From assembly GCA_946482515.1 (NCBI GenBank), contig CAMLRS010000003.1:186001-250000 (forward strand): a stretch of DNA of 64,000 bases. The letters run 5' to 3'. The notes under the pieces are model-generated. The model was not told the origin of the DNA. It did not search any database and saw nothing but the letters and a program-made list of their open reading frames with translations. Below are positions 8,790 through 16,993 of the stretch, piece by piece (positions within the stretch are counted from its first letter, which is position 1; each line of letters starts with the position of its first letter). Source of the DNA: an uncultured Flavobacteriales bacterium (lineage in GTDB: Bacteria; Bacteroidota; Bacteroidia; Flavobacteriales; Crocinitomicaceae). The position numbers and the translations under genes were made by a program.

Positions 8790-8824
8790 AAAAGCCTTAT
8801 TCCTTTTGGAGTGGGGCTTTTGTC
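8790..8824 (+). terminator. Intrinsic terminator after the metzincin gene
   Basis: A 14-bp stem with several G-T pairs (8790-8803 with 8808-8821) closes a TTTT loop and ends in a short T-run. It lies 31 bases after the protease stop. Confidence 0.75.
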
Positions 8825-8924
8825 ATATAAAACCGCGATGTTCGATGCTGGTTGATAACTAAAATTGCATTTTGTGAGAAGCAGGATTCCCAAAGCGTAT
8901 TAACTTTAGTATTCCAAAACTTCA

Positions 8925-9020
8925 AACTCGCAACTCAGCAACTCAGCAACTCAGCAACTCGCAACTCAACAACTCGTAACTCAACACCTCGTAACTCAAC
9001 AATTCGCAACTCAGCAACTC
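8925..9020. repeat. CAACTCAG word array
   Basis: About ten tandem copies of a 9-10 base word of the form CAACTC with AG, GT, AA or GC endings run right up to the Nif3-like gene start. Units differ by single bases and there are no spacers, so it is not a CRISPR. It is another member of the window's word-array class. Confidence 0.8.
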
Positions 9021-9023
9021 ATT

Positions 9024-10121
9024 ATGACAACAATCTCCCACATCCTCCAACACCTCAACGAACTGGCGCCGTTTGTTTACCAGGAATCCTACGACAATTC
9101 GGGATTGTTGGTCGGTGATCCGAAGCGGGAAGTGACCGGCGTTGTTGTGGCGCTCGATTGTACAGAAGCGGTGATCGATGAAGCCATTGCCTGTGGAGCG
9201 AATGTGGTGCTGACACACCATCCGATCATTTTTAAAGGACTGAAACGGCTCACAGGTGGCAATTACGTGGAGCGCACGGTCATTAAAGCCATTGAGAACA
9301 AAATCGCGCTGATCGCCATTCATACCAATCTTGATAACATGCCACACGGCGTGAATGCGGTGATTTCCGATAAGCTGAAGCTGCAAAACCAGCGCATCCT
9401 GGCTCCGAAAACCGGTATTCTGAACAAACTGACCGTTTTCGTTCCGACCGATCATAAAGACGTCGTTTCCGACGCGCTTTTTGCGGCCGGAGCCGGAAGA
9501 ATCGGTGATTACGATTCCTGCGGGTTTTCCATCGATGGTACGGGAACATTCCGGCCATTGGAAGGAGCGGACCCGTATATCGGTCAGACCGGCCAATTGG
9601 AACAGGTGAACGAAATCCGGCTGGAAACCATCGTTCCGCAGGATTGTTTGTCGGCAGTTATCCAGGCAATGCTCAGCGCTCATCCGTATGAAGAAGTGGC
9701 GTACGATGTCGTGGCGCTGGAAAACCGGCATACGCGCATTGGCTCCGGCATGATAGGGGAATTGGAAACGGCTGTTCCTGCTACCGACTTCCTGTTGCAG
9801 GTGAAAGCTATCTTTGGCTGCGGAGCGATCCGTCATACCGAGCTGGTGAAGCCTATGATCCGGAAAGTGGCTGTTTGCGGCGGTTCAGGTGGATTTCTGT
9901 TGCCCGATGCAATCCGTTCGGGAGCAGACATATTCATCACCGCAGATTACAAATACCACGAGTTTTTCGACGCCGACGGCCGGATCATCATTGCCGATAT
10001 CGGTCATTTTGAAAGCGAGCAATTCACTTCCGACTGGTTAGTGGAACAACTGATCAAAAAATTTAGTACTTTTGCGGTTCGTTTGACGAGTGTAAATACG
10101 AATCCGATAAAATACCTATAG
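9024..10121 (+). CDS. Nif3-like dinuclear metal-centre protein
   Basis: A member of the Nif3/YbgI/YqfO family, which forms toroidal hexamers with a two-metal site; sometimes called a GTP cyclohydrolase I type 2 homologue. At 365 residues it is the longer form with an inserted middle domain (about 125-235, CutA-like). Metal ligands are visible in LTHHPIIFKGL near residue 64 and in the C-terminal ITADYKYHEF and DIGHFESEQ. The precise reaction in cells is unsettled. It is followed after 3 bases by a zinc-ribbon coiled-coil protein, a pairing common in bacteria. The start at 9024 abuts a repeat array. Confidence 0.9.
   Translation: MTTISHILQHLNELAPFVYQESYDNSGLLVGDPKREVTGVVVALDCTEAVIDEAIACGANVVLTHHPIIFKGLKRLTGGNYVERTVIKAIENKIALIAIHTNLDNMPHGVNAVISDKLKLQNQRILAPKTGILNKLTVFVPTDHKDVVSDALFAAGAGRIGDYDSCGFSIDGTGTFRPLEGADPYIGQTGQLEQVNEIRLETIVPQDCLSAVIQAMLSAHPYEEVAYDVVALENRHTRIGSGMIGELETAVPATDFLLQVKAIFGCGAIRHTELVKPMIRKVAVCGGSGGFLLPDAIRSGADIFITADYKYHEFFDADGRIIIADIGHFESEQFTSDWLVEQLIKKFSTFAVRLTSVNTNPIKYL
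10077..10084 (+). promoter_or_regulatory. Possible internal -7 element TACTTTTG
   Basis: A perfect TAnnTTTG lies in the end of the Nif3-like gene, 40 bases before the zinc-ribbon gene. I see no good TTG 17-23 bases upstream, so it is a weak candidate for extra transcription of the downstream gene. Confidence 0.3.
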
Positions 10122-10124
10122 TAA

Positions 10125-10880
10125 ATGGCTGCAAAAGCAAATACGAAAGAAGTAACCATAGCTGAAAAGCTCGACGCGCTGTACGCACTGCAAAAAATTG
10201 ATTCTCAGATCGATTCTATCCGTACCGTTCGCGGTGAGCTGCCATTGGAAGTTCAAGACCTGGAAGATGAGATCGAAGGCCTGGATACCCGCATCAAAAA
10301 GATGCAGGAAGAAATGAAGGAGCTGGAAGTCGAAGTTTCTGACCGCAAAAACGCGATCAAAGAGGCTGAATCAGCTATCGTGAAATTCAAGGAGCAGCAA
10401 AACAACGTGCGCAACAACCGCGAGTTCGAATCACTTGCGAAAGAAGTGGAGTTCCAGGAACTGGAGATCAAACTGCACGACAAGCGTATCAAGGAAGCGA
10501 AAGCGAAAGTGGTTTCCAAAAAAGAAGTGCTTGATGAAGCCAAAGAACGCCTCGAGCTTCGTCGCGAAGACCTGAAAGTGAAACAGGGCGAGCTCGACGA
10601 GATCGTTGGTGAAACACAAAAAGAAGAAGAAGCACTGGTTGTGCAATCACAAAAAGCAAAAGACGCGATCGACGATCGTCTGATCGCTGCTTACGACCGT
10701 CTGCGCACCAATGCGAAAAACGGATTGGCTGTAGTAACAGTTGACCGTGATTCTTGCGGTGGATGCTTTAACAAGATCCCGCCACAGCGCCAGCTCGATA
10801 TCGATTCGAAGAAAAAAGTGATCGTTTGTGAACACTGCGGACGTATCCTTGTTCCGGCTGATGTGGAAGTAGAAGCTTAA
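10125..10880 (+). CDS. C4 zinc-ribbon coiled-coil protein
   Basis: A 251-residue cytoplasmic protein. Residues 15-190 form a long antiparallel coiled coil rich in Glu and Lys. The C-terminus holds a zinc ribbon, CGGC at 211-214 and CEHC at 235-238. This is the DUF164/zf-RING_7 family, thought to bind nucleic acid or ribosome-associated partners, without a firmly known job. It lies 3 bases after the Nif3 homologue and the two are probably co-expressed. A terminator follows 20 bases after the stop. Confidence 0.88.
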   Translation: MAAKANTKEVTIAEKLDALYALQKIDSQIDSIRTVRGELPLEVQDLEDEIEGLDTRIKKMQEEMKELEVEVSDRKNAIKEAESAIVKFKEQQNNVRNNREFESLAKEVEFQELEIKLHDKRIKEAKAKVVSKKEVLDEAKERLELRREDLKVKQGELDEIVGETQKEEEALVVQSQKAKDAIDDRLIAAYDRLRTNAKNGLAVVTVDRDSCGGCFNKIPPQRQLDIDSKKKVIVCEHCGRILVPADVEVEA

Positions 10881-10900
10881 TATCCCTTTACTGATATTCG

Positions 10901-10928
10901 AAAGTCCGCCTTTGAGCGGACTTTTTTT
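10901..10928 (+). terminator. Intrinsic terminator after the zinc-ribbon gene
   Basis: A 9-bp perfect stem (10901-10909 with 10916-10924), 6-base loop and seven T form a classical terminator. Confidence 0.93.
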
Positions 10929-11066
10929 ATGCCCTTTTTCAAACCATCGTGGGAAAAGAGCTGGTTTTCACCTACCGTTTTCGTGCGGATCATTTTTCAC
11001 AGCTTTTCCGAACCGTTCACCATGGTAAATGCGTATTTTTGCCAGCGAATTGTGTAATCTTTCCCC

Positions 11067-14000
11067 ATGGAAAAAATCCTCAATGCTTTGTTCTCCATGC
11101 GCGCTATGGCGGTGGCGATGATCGTATTTTTTGTCGCTATCGGACGTGCCACGTTCATAGAATCGGCTTATGGCATACAGGCAGCTAAAATCACTGTCTA
11201 TAATGCGCTCTGGTTCGAGGTCCTGCTGGTGTTCCTGGCAATGAACCTGATGGCCAATATCTGGCGCTACCAGATGTGGAAACGGGAAAAGATCGCCTTG
11301 CTGTCGTTTCACATTTCCTTCCTGGTCATTATGCTCGGAGCTGCGATCACGCGTTTTACCGGTTTTGAAGGCATGATGCTCATCCGCGAAGGAGAATCGA
11401 GCAACATTATTCACTCCGCAGATCCGTACCTGACGCTGTTCAACCACGAGCAAAAACTGAAATCGGCCCACAAAATGTGGCTATCGGAAGTGACCAATAA
11501 CAATTTCGATATCGCGGTCGACTTCCCGGGACACCCGGTGCGTATGGAATACGTGGATTTTATGTCGAAACACATCGATTCCCTGATCATCAACGATTCC
11601 ATTAAAGGAACCGCGCTCGAGATCGTTACAACAGACCCGGCAAGTGGCGGAAGAAAAAGCAACTTCATGACACCGGGTGAAGCACTTCCGGTTGGAGCCG
11701 CCTATATCCAGTTCGGAAACGATAAATTGCCAGCGGGAATCAATATCTACGAAAAGAACGGCGTGTTGATGATGCGCACAAACATCCCGGTGAAATACCT
11801 GGCGATGTCGAAAATGCAGGAAGCCCGTCAGACCGGCGTGATGCCAGCAGATTCTTCTTACAGATTTATCCAGCCGAACGAAGAAGTGCCGTTTGCAACT
11901 ACCACGCTTTACGAAGTGGGCGGCGGCCAGTTTGTGTTCAAGCAGGCTTTGCACAACGCGAAGCGCTACAAAATGCCAAGCGGTCGCAAAGACGTGGGCT
12001 CCGATTACCTCGTGGTACGCGTTTCCGAAGGCAAGGAATCCAAAGTGATTACGCTGGAAGGCGGAATGGGAATGATCCCGACGCCCGAGGCATTTACGCT
12101 CAATGGCAAAGAATACCATTTGGAGTACGGATCGAAAGAAATCAAAACACCGTTCCTCGTGAAGTGTAATGATTTTATTATCGAACGCTATCCCGGATCA
12201 GACATGCCGTCTTCCTATGCGAGTGATCTGCAGGTCCTCGATAAGGCCAACAACTATTTCAAAAAGAAACGCGTGTTCATGAACCACGTAATGGATTACA
12301 ACGGCTACCGCTTTTTCCAGTCGAGCTACGACCCGGATGAGAAAGGCACGCGTTTGAGCGTGAACCACGATTATTGGGGAACATTGGTGACCTACATCGG
12401 CTACCTGCTCATGGCGGTAGGAATGGTGTTGTCGCTGTTTGCACCGGCTGGTCGTTTCCGTGACCTGCTTTCCAAGCTCAGCAAATCGCGCTCGATCCGC
12501 ACGGGAACAACAACGCTTTTGCTGGTCGCAGCTTTCATGGGAAGCGGGACAGCCTGGGCACAAACGCAGCAGGAAGCGGAGCACAATCACGAAGAGCATG
12601 CAGGTCATGACCACGAACACGATCATGACCACGAGCATCACGACGCATCGCATACCGTAGTTGCTGCTCCGGGACAACAGCCCGAGAAGAAAGACCCGAT
12701 CGTGCGCTATATGTCGGAAGAACATAGCGATGAGCTGGCCAGCTTGCTGGTACAGGATTTCGACGGCCGTATCGTACCGATGCATACCGTTTGTGATCAA
12801 TTGCTGCGCAAGCTTTACCGCGCCAACAAATACAAAGGCTACAACGCCGTTCAGATCATTGTGAGCATGCATATGTATCCGGAATTCTGGATGGAAGAAC
12901 CGGTGATCCAGGTGCCGGCAGCTGTGCGCGAAAAATACAAGCTCAAGGATTATGCTTCCTTCATCGAGCTGACCGATGTGGCGACCGGCGCTTTCAAATG
13001 GGCCGACGATTACAAGATTGCATTGCGCAAAAAAGAATCCGAGCGTGGTGAAACGGAGAAAAAGCTCATCAAGCTGGTGGAAAAACAGCAAGTATTCCTC
13101 GGTTTGCTGAACTGGTCGTACATGAAAGTGATCCCGGTGAAAAACGACCCGAAAAATACCTGGTACGACCCGATCTCCTTTTCCGGGCTCGCCAACCGCG
13201 ATTCCTTGGCTTTGGCTCTGCCGCTCGAATACCTGAGCGCTGTACACAAAGCTTCCGATGATGGAAATTACCGTCAGGCGATGAAGCTGCTCGGCGATCT
13301 GAAAGCATATCAGCGTGAAACAGCTCCTTCAACGATCGTTCCTTCTGAAACGCATGTGAAGACGGAGATTTCCTACAACAAAATGGGGATTTTCAAGAAT
13401 GCACAGAATCTTTACGGAGCTTTAGGGTTCATCATTATTATACTGTTCATCATCAGCATTCTTTCAAAGGAAACAGACCGGGCCAACAAGCGGTTCCGCA
13501 TTGTCCGAATGGTCTTTGTAGGAATGATCCTGATTACCTTCCTGTACCACGGTGCCGGGATCGCCATGCGCTGGTACATTTCCGGTCACGCACCATGGAG
13601 TAACGGTTACGAAGCAGTGGTTTTCATTGGTTGGGTAACCATGATTGCCGGTTGGATCTTCTCGCGTTTTCATCCGATCATTATCGGTATTGCGGCATTG
13701 CTGGCGTATTTCATGCTCTTTGTTTCCGATATGAACCTGCTCGATCCGGAAATCACGCCGCTGCAGCCTGTATTGAAAAGCTACTGGCTGATGATCCACG
13801 TGGCCATCATTACCGGAAGCTACGGATTCCTTGGTCTGTCGTTTATGATCGGAATGATCAATATGGTGCTTTACGTGATCCGTTCCAGCAGAACTTCTTC
13901 GAAAGTGACTACCAGCATCAGCACGCTGACGTACGTATCCGAAATGACGATGACCATCGGTTTGTTCATGCTGACGATCGGAACATTCCTCGGCGGTGTC

Positions 14001-14345
14001 TGGGCGAACGAATCGTGGGGGCGCTACTGGGGCTGGGACCCGAAAGAAACGTGGGCATTGGTTTCAGTGCTCGTTTATGCGGTAATTCTGCACCTGCGCT
14101 ACATTCCTGGACTGAAAGGCAAATTCACGTTCAACGCAGTGAGCTTGTGGGGCTATTCGGCCATTCTCTTTACGTTCTTCGGTGTGAACTTCATTCTCGT
14201 CGGTCTGCACTCGTACGCACAGGGTGATGGCTCGGTAAGTTTGCCAGGCTGGGTGATTTACGCCATTATTTTCTTCGTACTTTTAACTGTAGCGGCTGCG
14301 ATTCGCAACGCTCAGCATAAAAAAGCTCAACGCACATTGCTATGA
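11067..14345 (+). CDS. ccsBA: Fused cytochrome c synthase CcsBA
   Basis: This 1092-residue integral membrane protein joins the ResB/CcsB and ResC/CcsA halves of system II cytochrome c maturation, which carries heme across the membrane and attaches it to apocytochrome. Residues 10-110 and 440-460 hold the CcsB helices with a large periplasmic domain between. A new hydrophobic stretch at about 485-500 is followed by a His/Asp-rich linker (506-529) that could hold metal. The CcsA half (about 790-1085) bears the tryptophan-rich heme motif, beginning WGRYWGWDPKETWAL at 984. Its stop overlaps the next gene by ATGA. Thiol-redox genes nearby fit the pathway's need for reduced cysteines. Confidence 0.95.
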   Translation: MEKILNALFSMRAMAVAMIVFFVAIGRATFIESAYGIQAAKITVYNALWFEVLLVFLAMNLMANIWRYQMWKREKIALLSFHISFLVIMLGAAITRFTGFEGMMLIREGESSNIIHSADPYLTLFNHEQKLKSAHKMWLSEVTNNNFDIAVDFPGHPVRMEYVDFMSKHIDSLIINDSIKGTALEIVTTDPASGGRKSNFMTPGEALPVGAAYIQFGNDKLPAGINIYEKNGVLMMRTNIPVKYLAMSKMQEARQTGVMPADSSYRFIQPNEEVPFATTTLYEVGGGQFVFKQALHNAKRYKMPSGRKDVGSDYLVVRVSEGKESKVITLEGGMGMIPTPEAFTLNGKEYHLEYGSKEIKTPFLVKCNDFIIERYPGSDMPSSYASDLQVLDKANNYFKKKRVFMNHVMDYNGYRFFQSSYDPDEKGTRLSVNHDYWGTLVTYIGYLLMAVGMVLSLFAPAGRFRDLLSKLSKSRSIRTGTTTLLLVAAFMGSGTAWAQTQQEAEHNHEEHAGHDHEHDHDHEHHDASHTVVAAPGQQPEKKDPIVRYMSEEHSDELASLLVQDFDGRIVPMHTVCDQLLRKLYRANKYKGYNAVQIIVSMHMYPEFWMEEPVIQVPAAVREKYKLKDYASFIELTDVATGAFKWADDYKIALRKKESERGETEKKLIKLVEKQQVFLGLLNWSYMKVIPVKNDPKNTWYDPISFSGLANRDSLALALPLEYLSAVHKASDDGNYRQAMKLLGDLKAYQRETAPSTIVPSETHVKTEISYNKMGIFKNAQNLYGALGFIIIILFIISILSKETDRANKRFRIVRMVFVGMILITFLYHGAGIAMRWYISGHAPWSNGYEAVVFIGWVTMIAGWIFSRFHPIIIGIAALLAYFMLFVSDMNLLDPEITPLQPVLKSYWLMIHVAIITGSYGFLGLSFMIGMINMVLYVIRSSRTSSKVTTSISTLTYVSEMTMTIGLFMLTIGTFLGGVWANESWGRYWGWDPKETWALVSVLVYAVILHLRYIPGLKGKFTFNAVSLWGYSAILFTFFGVNFILVGLHSYAQGDGSVSLPGWVIYAIIFFVLLTVAAAIRNAQHKKAQRTLL

Positions 14346-14809
14346 CATTGTATGATTTTCAGATTGCCCGTTTGAACGGTCAGCCACTGGATCTGGAACA
14401 GTTCAAAGGAAAAAAGGTACTGGTGGTGAATGTCGCTTCCGAATGCGGCCTTACACCGCAGTATGTCGAATTGCAGGCATTGCATGAAGATTACGCCGAT
14501 AAAGACGTAGCGATCATCGGTGTGCCAAGCAACGATTTCGGCAGCCAGGAACCCGGATCGGCGGATGAAATCCAGTCGTTCTGTTCAGTGAACTACGGAG
14601 TAACATTTCCCCTCACGGAAAAAGTCCACACGAAAGGAACAGGCATCCATCCGTTGTACAAATGGCTCACAGGCGAAACAAAGACCGAAGTAGAGTGGAA
14701 TTTCCAGAAATTCCTCATCGATGAAAGCGGTAACGTTGTGCGCTCCGTATCACCGACTGTAACACCTTATGACAAGCAAATTACCGACTGGCTCGATGGA
14801 AAGAATTGA
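14342..14809 (+). CDS. Glutathione-peroxidase family thiol peroxidase
   Basis: A 155-residue member of the GPx family, which reduces peroxides. The peroxidatic Cys is C35 in VASECGLTPQY; the SNDFGSQEPG and WNFQKFLID blocks hold the partner Gln and Trp/Asn of the catalytic site. There is no signal peptide, so it works in the cytoplasm, probably with thioredoxin rather than glutathione. The start codon overlaps the ccsBA stop (ATGA), and its end overlaps bshB1 by 14 bases, so the three genes are coupled. The neighbouring bacillithiol gene makes a bacillithiol or thioredoxin link attractive, but this is inference. Confidence 0.93.
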   Translation: MTLYDFQIARLNGQPLDLEQFKGKKVLVVNVASECGLTPQYVELQALHEDYADKDVAIIGVPSNDFGSQEPGSADEIQSFCSVNYGVTFPLTEKVHTKGTGIHPLYKWLTGETKTEVEWNFQKFLIDESGNVVRSVSPTVTPYDKQITDWLDGKN

Positions 14810-15515
14810 TATTCTCGCTTTCGGCGCGCATCCCGACGATGTAGAGCTTTCTGCATCCGGCACGCTGCTTCGTCACAAGGCCGAGGGCTATTCTATCGGT
14901 ATCGTTGACCTCACGGAAGGCGAATTAGGCTCCCGCGGAACCGTGGCATTGCGCTATGAAGAAGCGGCCCGATCGGCTGAGATCCTGGGCTTGACAACAC
15001 GAGTGAATCTTCAAATGCCCGATGGTTTTTTCACCCATTCCGAAGCAAATTTGCGCCTGGTGGTGGAACAAATTCGTCGTTTTCGGCCGCGTATTGTATT
15101 GGCCAACGCTTTTTCCGATCGTCATCCCGATCACGGAAAAGGAGGGAAGCTGGTTTCCGAAGCGTGTTTCCTCGCAGGATTACGCCGCGTAGAAACTTCC
15201 TGGGAAGGCAAGCCGCAGGAAGCCTATCGCCCGGAAACCGTGTACCATTACATACAGGATCGCATGATCGAACCGGATTTTGTGGTCGATGTGAGCGATT
15301 TCGTTGACCAGAAGATCGCTTCTATCAAAGCATTCAAAACGCAATTCTGGGATCCGCAATCTTCCGAGCCGAAAACGCCGATCTCAGGCGAAGAGTTTTT
15401 TGAATTCATCACAGGCCGTATGGCGGGATTTGGTCGCACGATTGGTGTTCGCTATGCCGAAGGATTCAACGTTGAGCGCACGGTTGGAGTGAACAATCTG
15501 TTCGACCTTCGATGA
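14796..15515 (+). CDS. bshB1: Bacillithiol biosynthesis deacetylase BshB1
   Basis: A 239-residue PIG-L family zinc deacetylase that removes acetyl from GlcNAc-malate in bacillithiol synthesis. Zinc and catalytic residues are visible in AHPDD (11-15) and HPDH (110-113). The ATG at 14796 is preferred over an upstream in-frame codon at 14769, because the fold begins immediately with MERIDILAFGAHPDD. The overlap with the GPx gene is 14 bases. Bacillithiol is the main low-molecular thiol in many Bacteroidota. The other pathway genes (bshA, bshC) are not in the window. Confidence 0.92.
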   Translation: MERIDILAFGAHPDDVELSASGTLLRHKAEGYSIGIVDLTEGELGSRGTVALRYEEAARSAEILGLTTRVNLQMPDGFFTHSEANLRLVVEQIRRFRPRIVLANAFSDRHPDHGKGGKLVSEACFLAGLRRVETSWEGKPQEAYRPETVYHYIQDRMIEPDFVVDVSDFVDQKIASIKAFKTQFWDPQSSEPKTPISGEEFFEFITGRMAGFGRTIGVRYAEGFNVERTVGVNNLFDLR

Positions 15516-15542
15516 TGCTGGATTTTACTGCATCATCCAAAA

Positions 15543-15998
15543 TCATCGCTTGAGCGCTTTCTCATACGTCTCGATCCACTGATCGACTGTTACTTTCGAG
15601 GCCAGCTCACCGATCAATTGATACGGAATATCTTCCATTTTCTTGAGACGCACGCAGCTTTTGCCCATGTCGAGCTTGGTTTTGCAGTGTTTCGGGTATT
15701 CGGCGGTGAACCAGTTCAGCAATGCCGGATCGGAATACATGCCCATGTGGTACAACGCCACGAAGTTCTTTTGCGATGCAATGCTCAGGAAAGGCAGCGG
15801 TAATTTCGGGTCGCAGTGGTAGCCCGAAGGATACAACGAATGCGGCACCACCCAGCCAATCATGCCGTAGCTGATGACTTCCTGGAATCCTTTCGGCAAG
15901 TGCTGGTTGATGACGTTGCGAAGCTGGTCCATAACAGCTCTGCGCTCCGGAGAAAGTCCTTCGAGGTATTCGGCAATGGTTGCGGCGCGTGTACTCAT
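15543..15998 (-). CDS. DUF1801 domain protein
   Basis: A 151-residue cytoplasmic protein of the DUF1801 (YdhG/YjbR-like) fold. Recognisable parts are the N-terminal helix pair, YLEGLSPERRAVMDQLRNVI, the HLPKGFQEVISYGMIGW core and LMGKSCVRLKK-like basic strand (DMGKSCVRLKKMEDIP). The frame begins at a TTG (16007) but the ATG at 15998 is the natural start. It converges with bshB1. Proteins of this fold are common stand-alone genes of unknown function, with MepB and YdeI relatives. Confidence 0.8.
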   Translation of the reverse strand: MSTRAATIAEYLEGLSPERRAVMDQLRNVINQHLPKGFQEVISYGMIGWVVPHSLYPSGYHCDPKLPLPFLSIASQKNFVALYHMGMYSDPALLNWFTAEYPKHCKTKLDMGKSCVRLKKMEDIPYQLIGELASKVTVDQWIETYEKALKR

Positions 15999-16028
15999 AG
16001 AGATCAAATGAAGCCTAAAAGTACGCGT

Positions 16029-16973
16029 TTAAGAGCTTTTTTTGCGTTTTTCGACCCTTTTTTGCTCCTTTTCCTGCTTTTTATTGGCTTTTTTGCGCTC
16101 TTCGTTTACGATTTCGAGTTTTCCGCTGGCAAAGATCACGACGGGAATGTGCCGGAATTTTTTGCTGTCGATGTAACCACTCAGCTTGAGCTTATAAGGA
16201 ACCCGGTCGGTATCTGTCCAGACTTTGAATATGGTACCTGCGGGCTGTTCCATATCGAAATCGAGTGGAAAACGGATCATTTGCTGCGTGCCGGGTTTCA
16301 CCGAAACCTGCTTACCGAACGAGCCCTTGGTGTCGAGATCGTTCCCGATGTGCAGCTCGTATTGCAGCTCGCTGATGTCGAGGTTGAGCTTTTTGCCTTC
16401 GTTGATGATCAGCAAATACAGATCGGCCTTGACGTTTTTACGGAACAACCGCAGCTCTTTGCGCTCGGTTTTCACAATTTTCAGTACCGGCGGCACGGGC
16501 ACTTCGATGGGCTGCCCTTTGTTGAGGTGAATGCGCCGTTTCCCGACAACCGTATTGTAAACAATGGTCGCATCCAAAGTCAGGTCGGTTGAATCCTGTG
16601 ACTGCAATCGCTGAATGGTGGATTGCGTAGCCTTGATCGGTATGCGCAACGATAAACAAACCGTGTCTGATTGTCCTTTGAGCTGCCGCAGATCGATTTT
16701 CTGTTTTTCCGTGATCAGCTTTTTGCTAGACAGGTAGACATCGCAGTAAATGCTGTCGATATTCAGCTTGTAAGGCGAACGGTTCTTTACCAGCGCAAAG
16801 ATATCGATGTAGGCTGTGTCCTGCCGGATTTCGGTGCGAATAAGCGTGATTTCCCTGACTTCAGGAAGGATGAATTTCAATAGTTTTTTTTGATTGAAAT
16901 AGTAGTACAGCCCGACTCCGGCCAGGGTTAATACAACTATTAACAACACATACTTCCATTGGATACGTAGCAT
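16029..16973 (-). CDS. Membrane-anchored WHy/LEA-14-like protein
   Basis: A 314-residue protein: one N-terminal membrane anchor (about residues 8-26), then two beta-sandwich domains. The first (about 38-160) shows the WHy/LEA-2 style, IRTEIRQDTAYIDIFALVKN with the N-P-Y signature region RSPYKLNIDSI. The second (about 170-285) repeats the pattern. The last 25 residues are very basic (KKANKKQEKEQ, RVEKRKK). LEA-2 domains often bind lipids or polymers in the envelope. It lies 20 bases after a gene for an AsmA-like protein that also ends in a Lys/Arg-rich tail. Family call moderate, role unknown. Confidence 0.6.
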   Translation of the reverse strand: MLRIQWKYVLLIVVLTLAGVGLYYYFNQKKLLKFILPEVREITLIRTEIRQDTAYIDIFALVKNRSPYKLNIDSIYCDVYLSSKKLITEKQKIDLRQLKGQSDTVCLSLRIPIKATQSTIQRLQSQDSTDLTLDATIVYNTVVGKRRIHLNKGQPIEVPVPPVLKIVKTERKELRLFRKNVKADLYLLIINEGKKLNLDISELQYELHIGNDLDTKGSFGKQVSVKPGTQQMIRFPLDFDMEQPAGTIFKVWTDTDRVPYKLKLSGYIDSKKFRHIPVVIFASGKLEIVNEERKKANKKQEKEQKRVEKRKKSS

Positions 16974-16993
16974 AAATCGTTTTGGGGAATAAC

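Noticed and set aside
8925..9020. CRISPR array
   Set aside because: The units are 9-10 bases and directly adjoining; there are no unique spacers, long direct repeats or cas genes.
12198..13247. Minus-strand open frame of 349 codons within ccsBA
   Set aside because: Antisense shadow of a certain gene; no start signal or domain.
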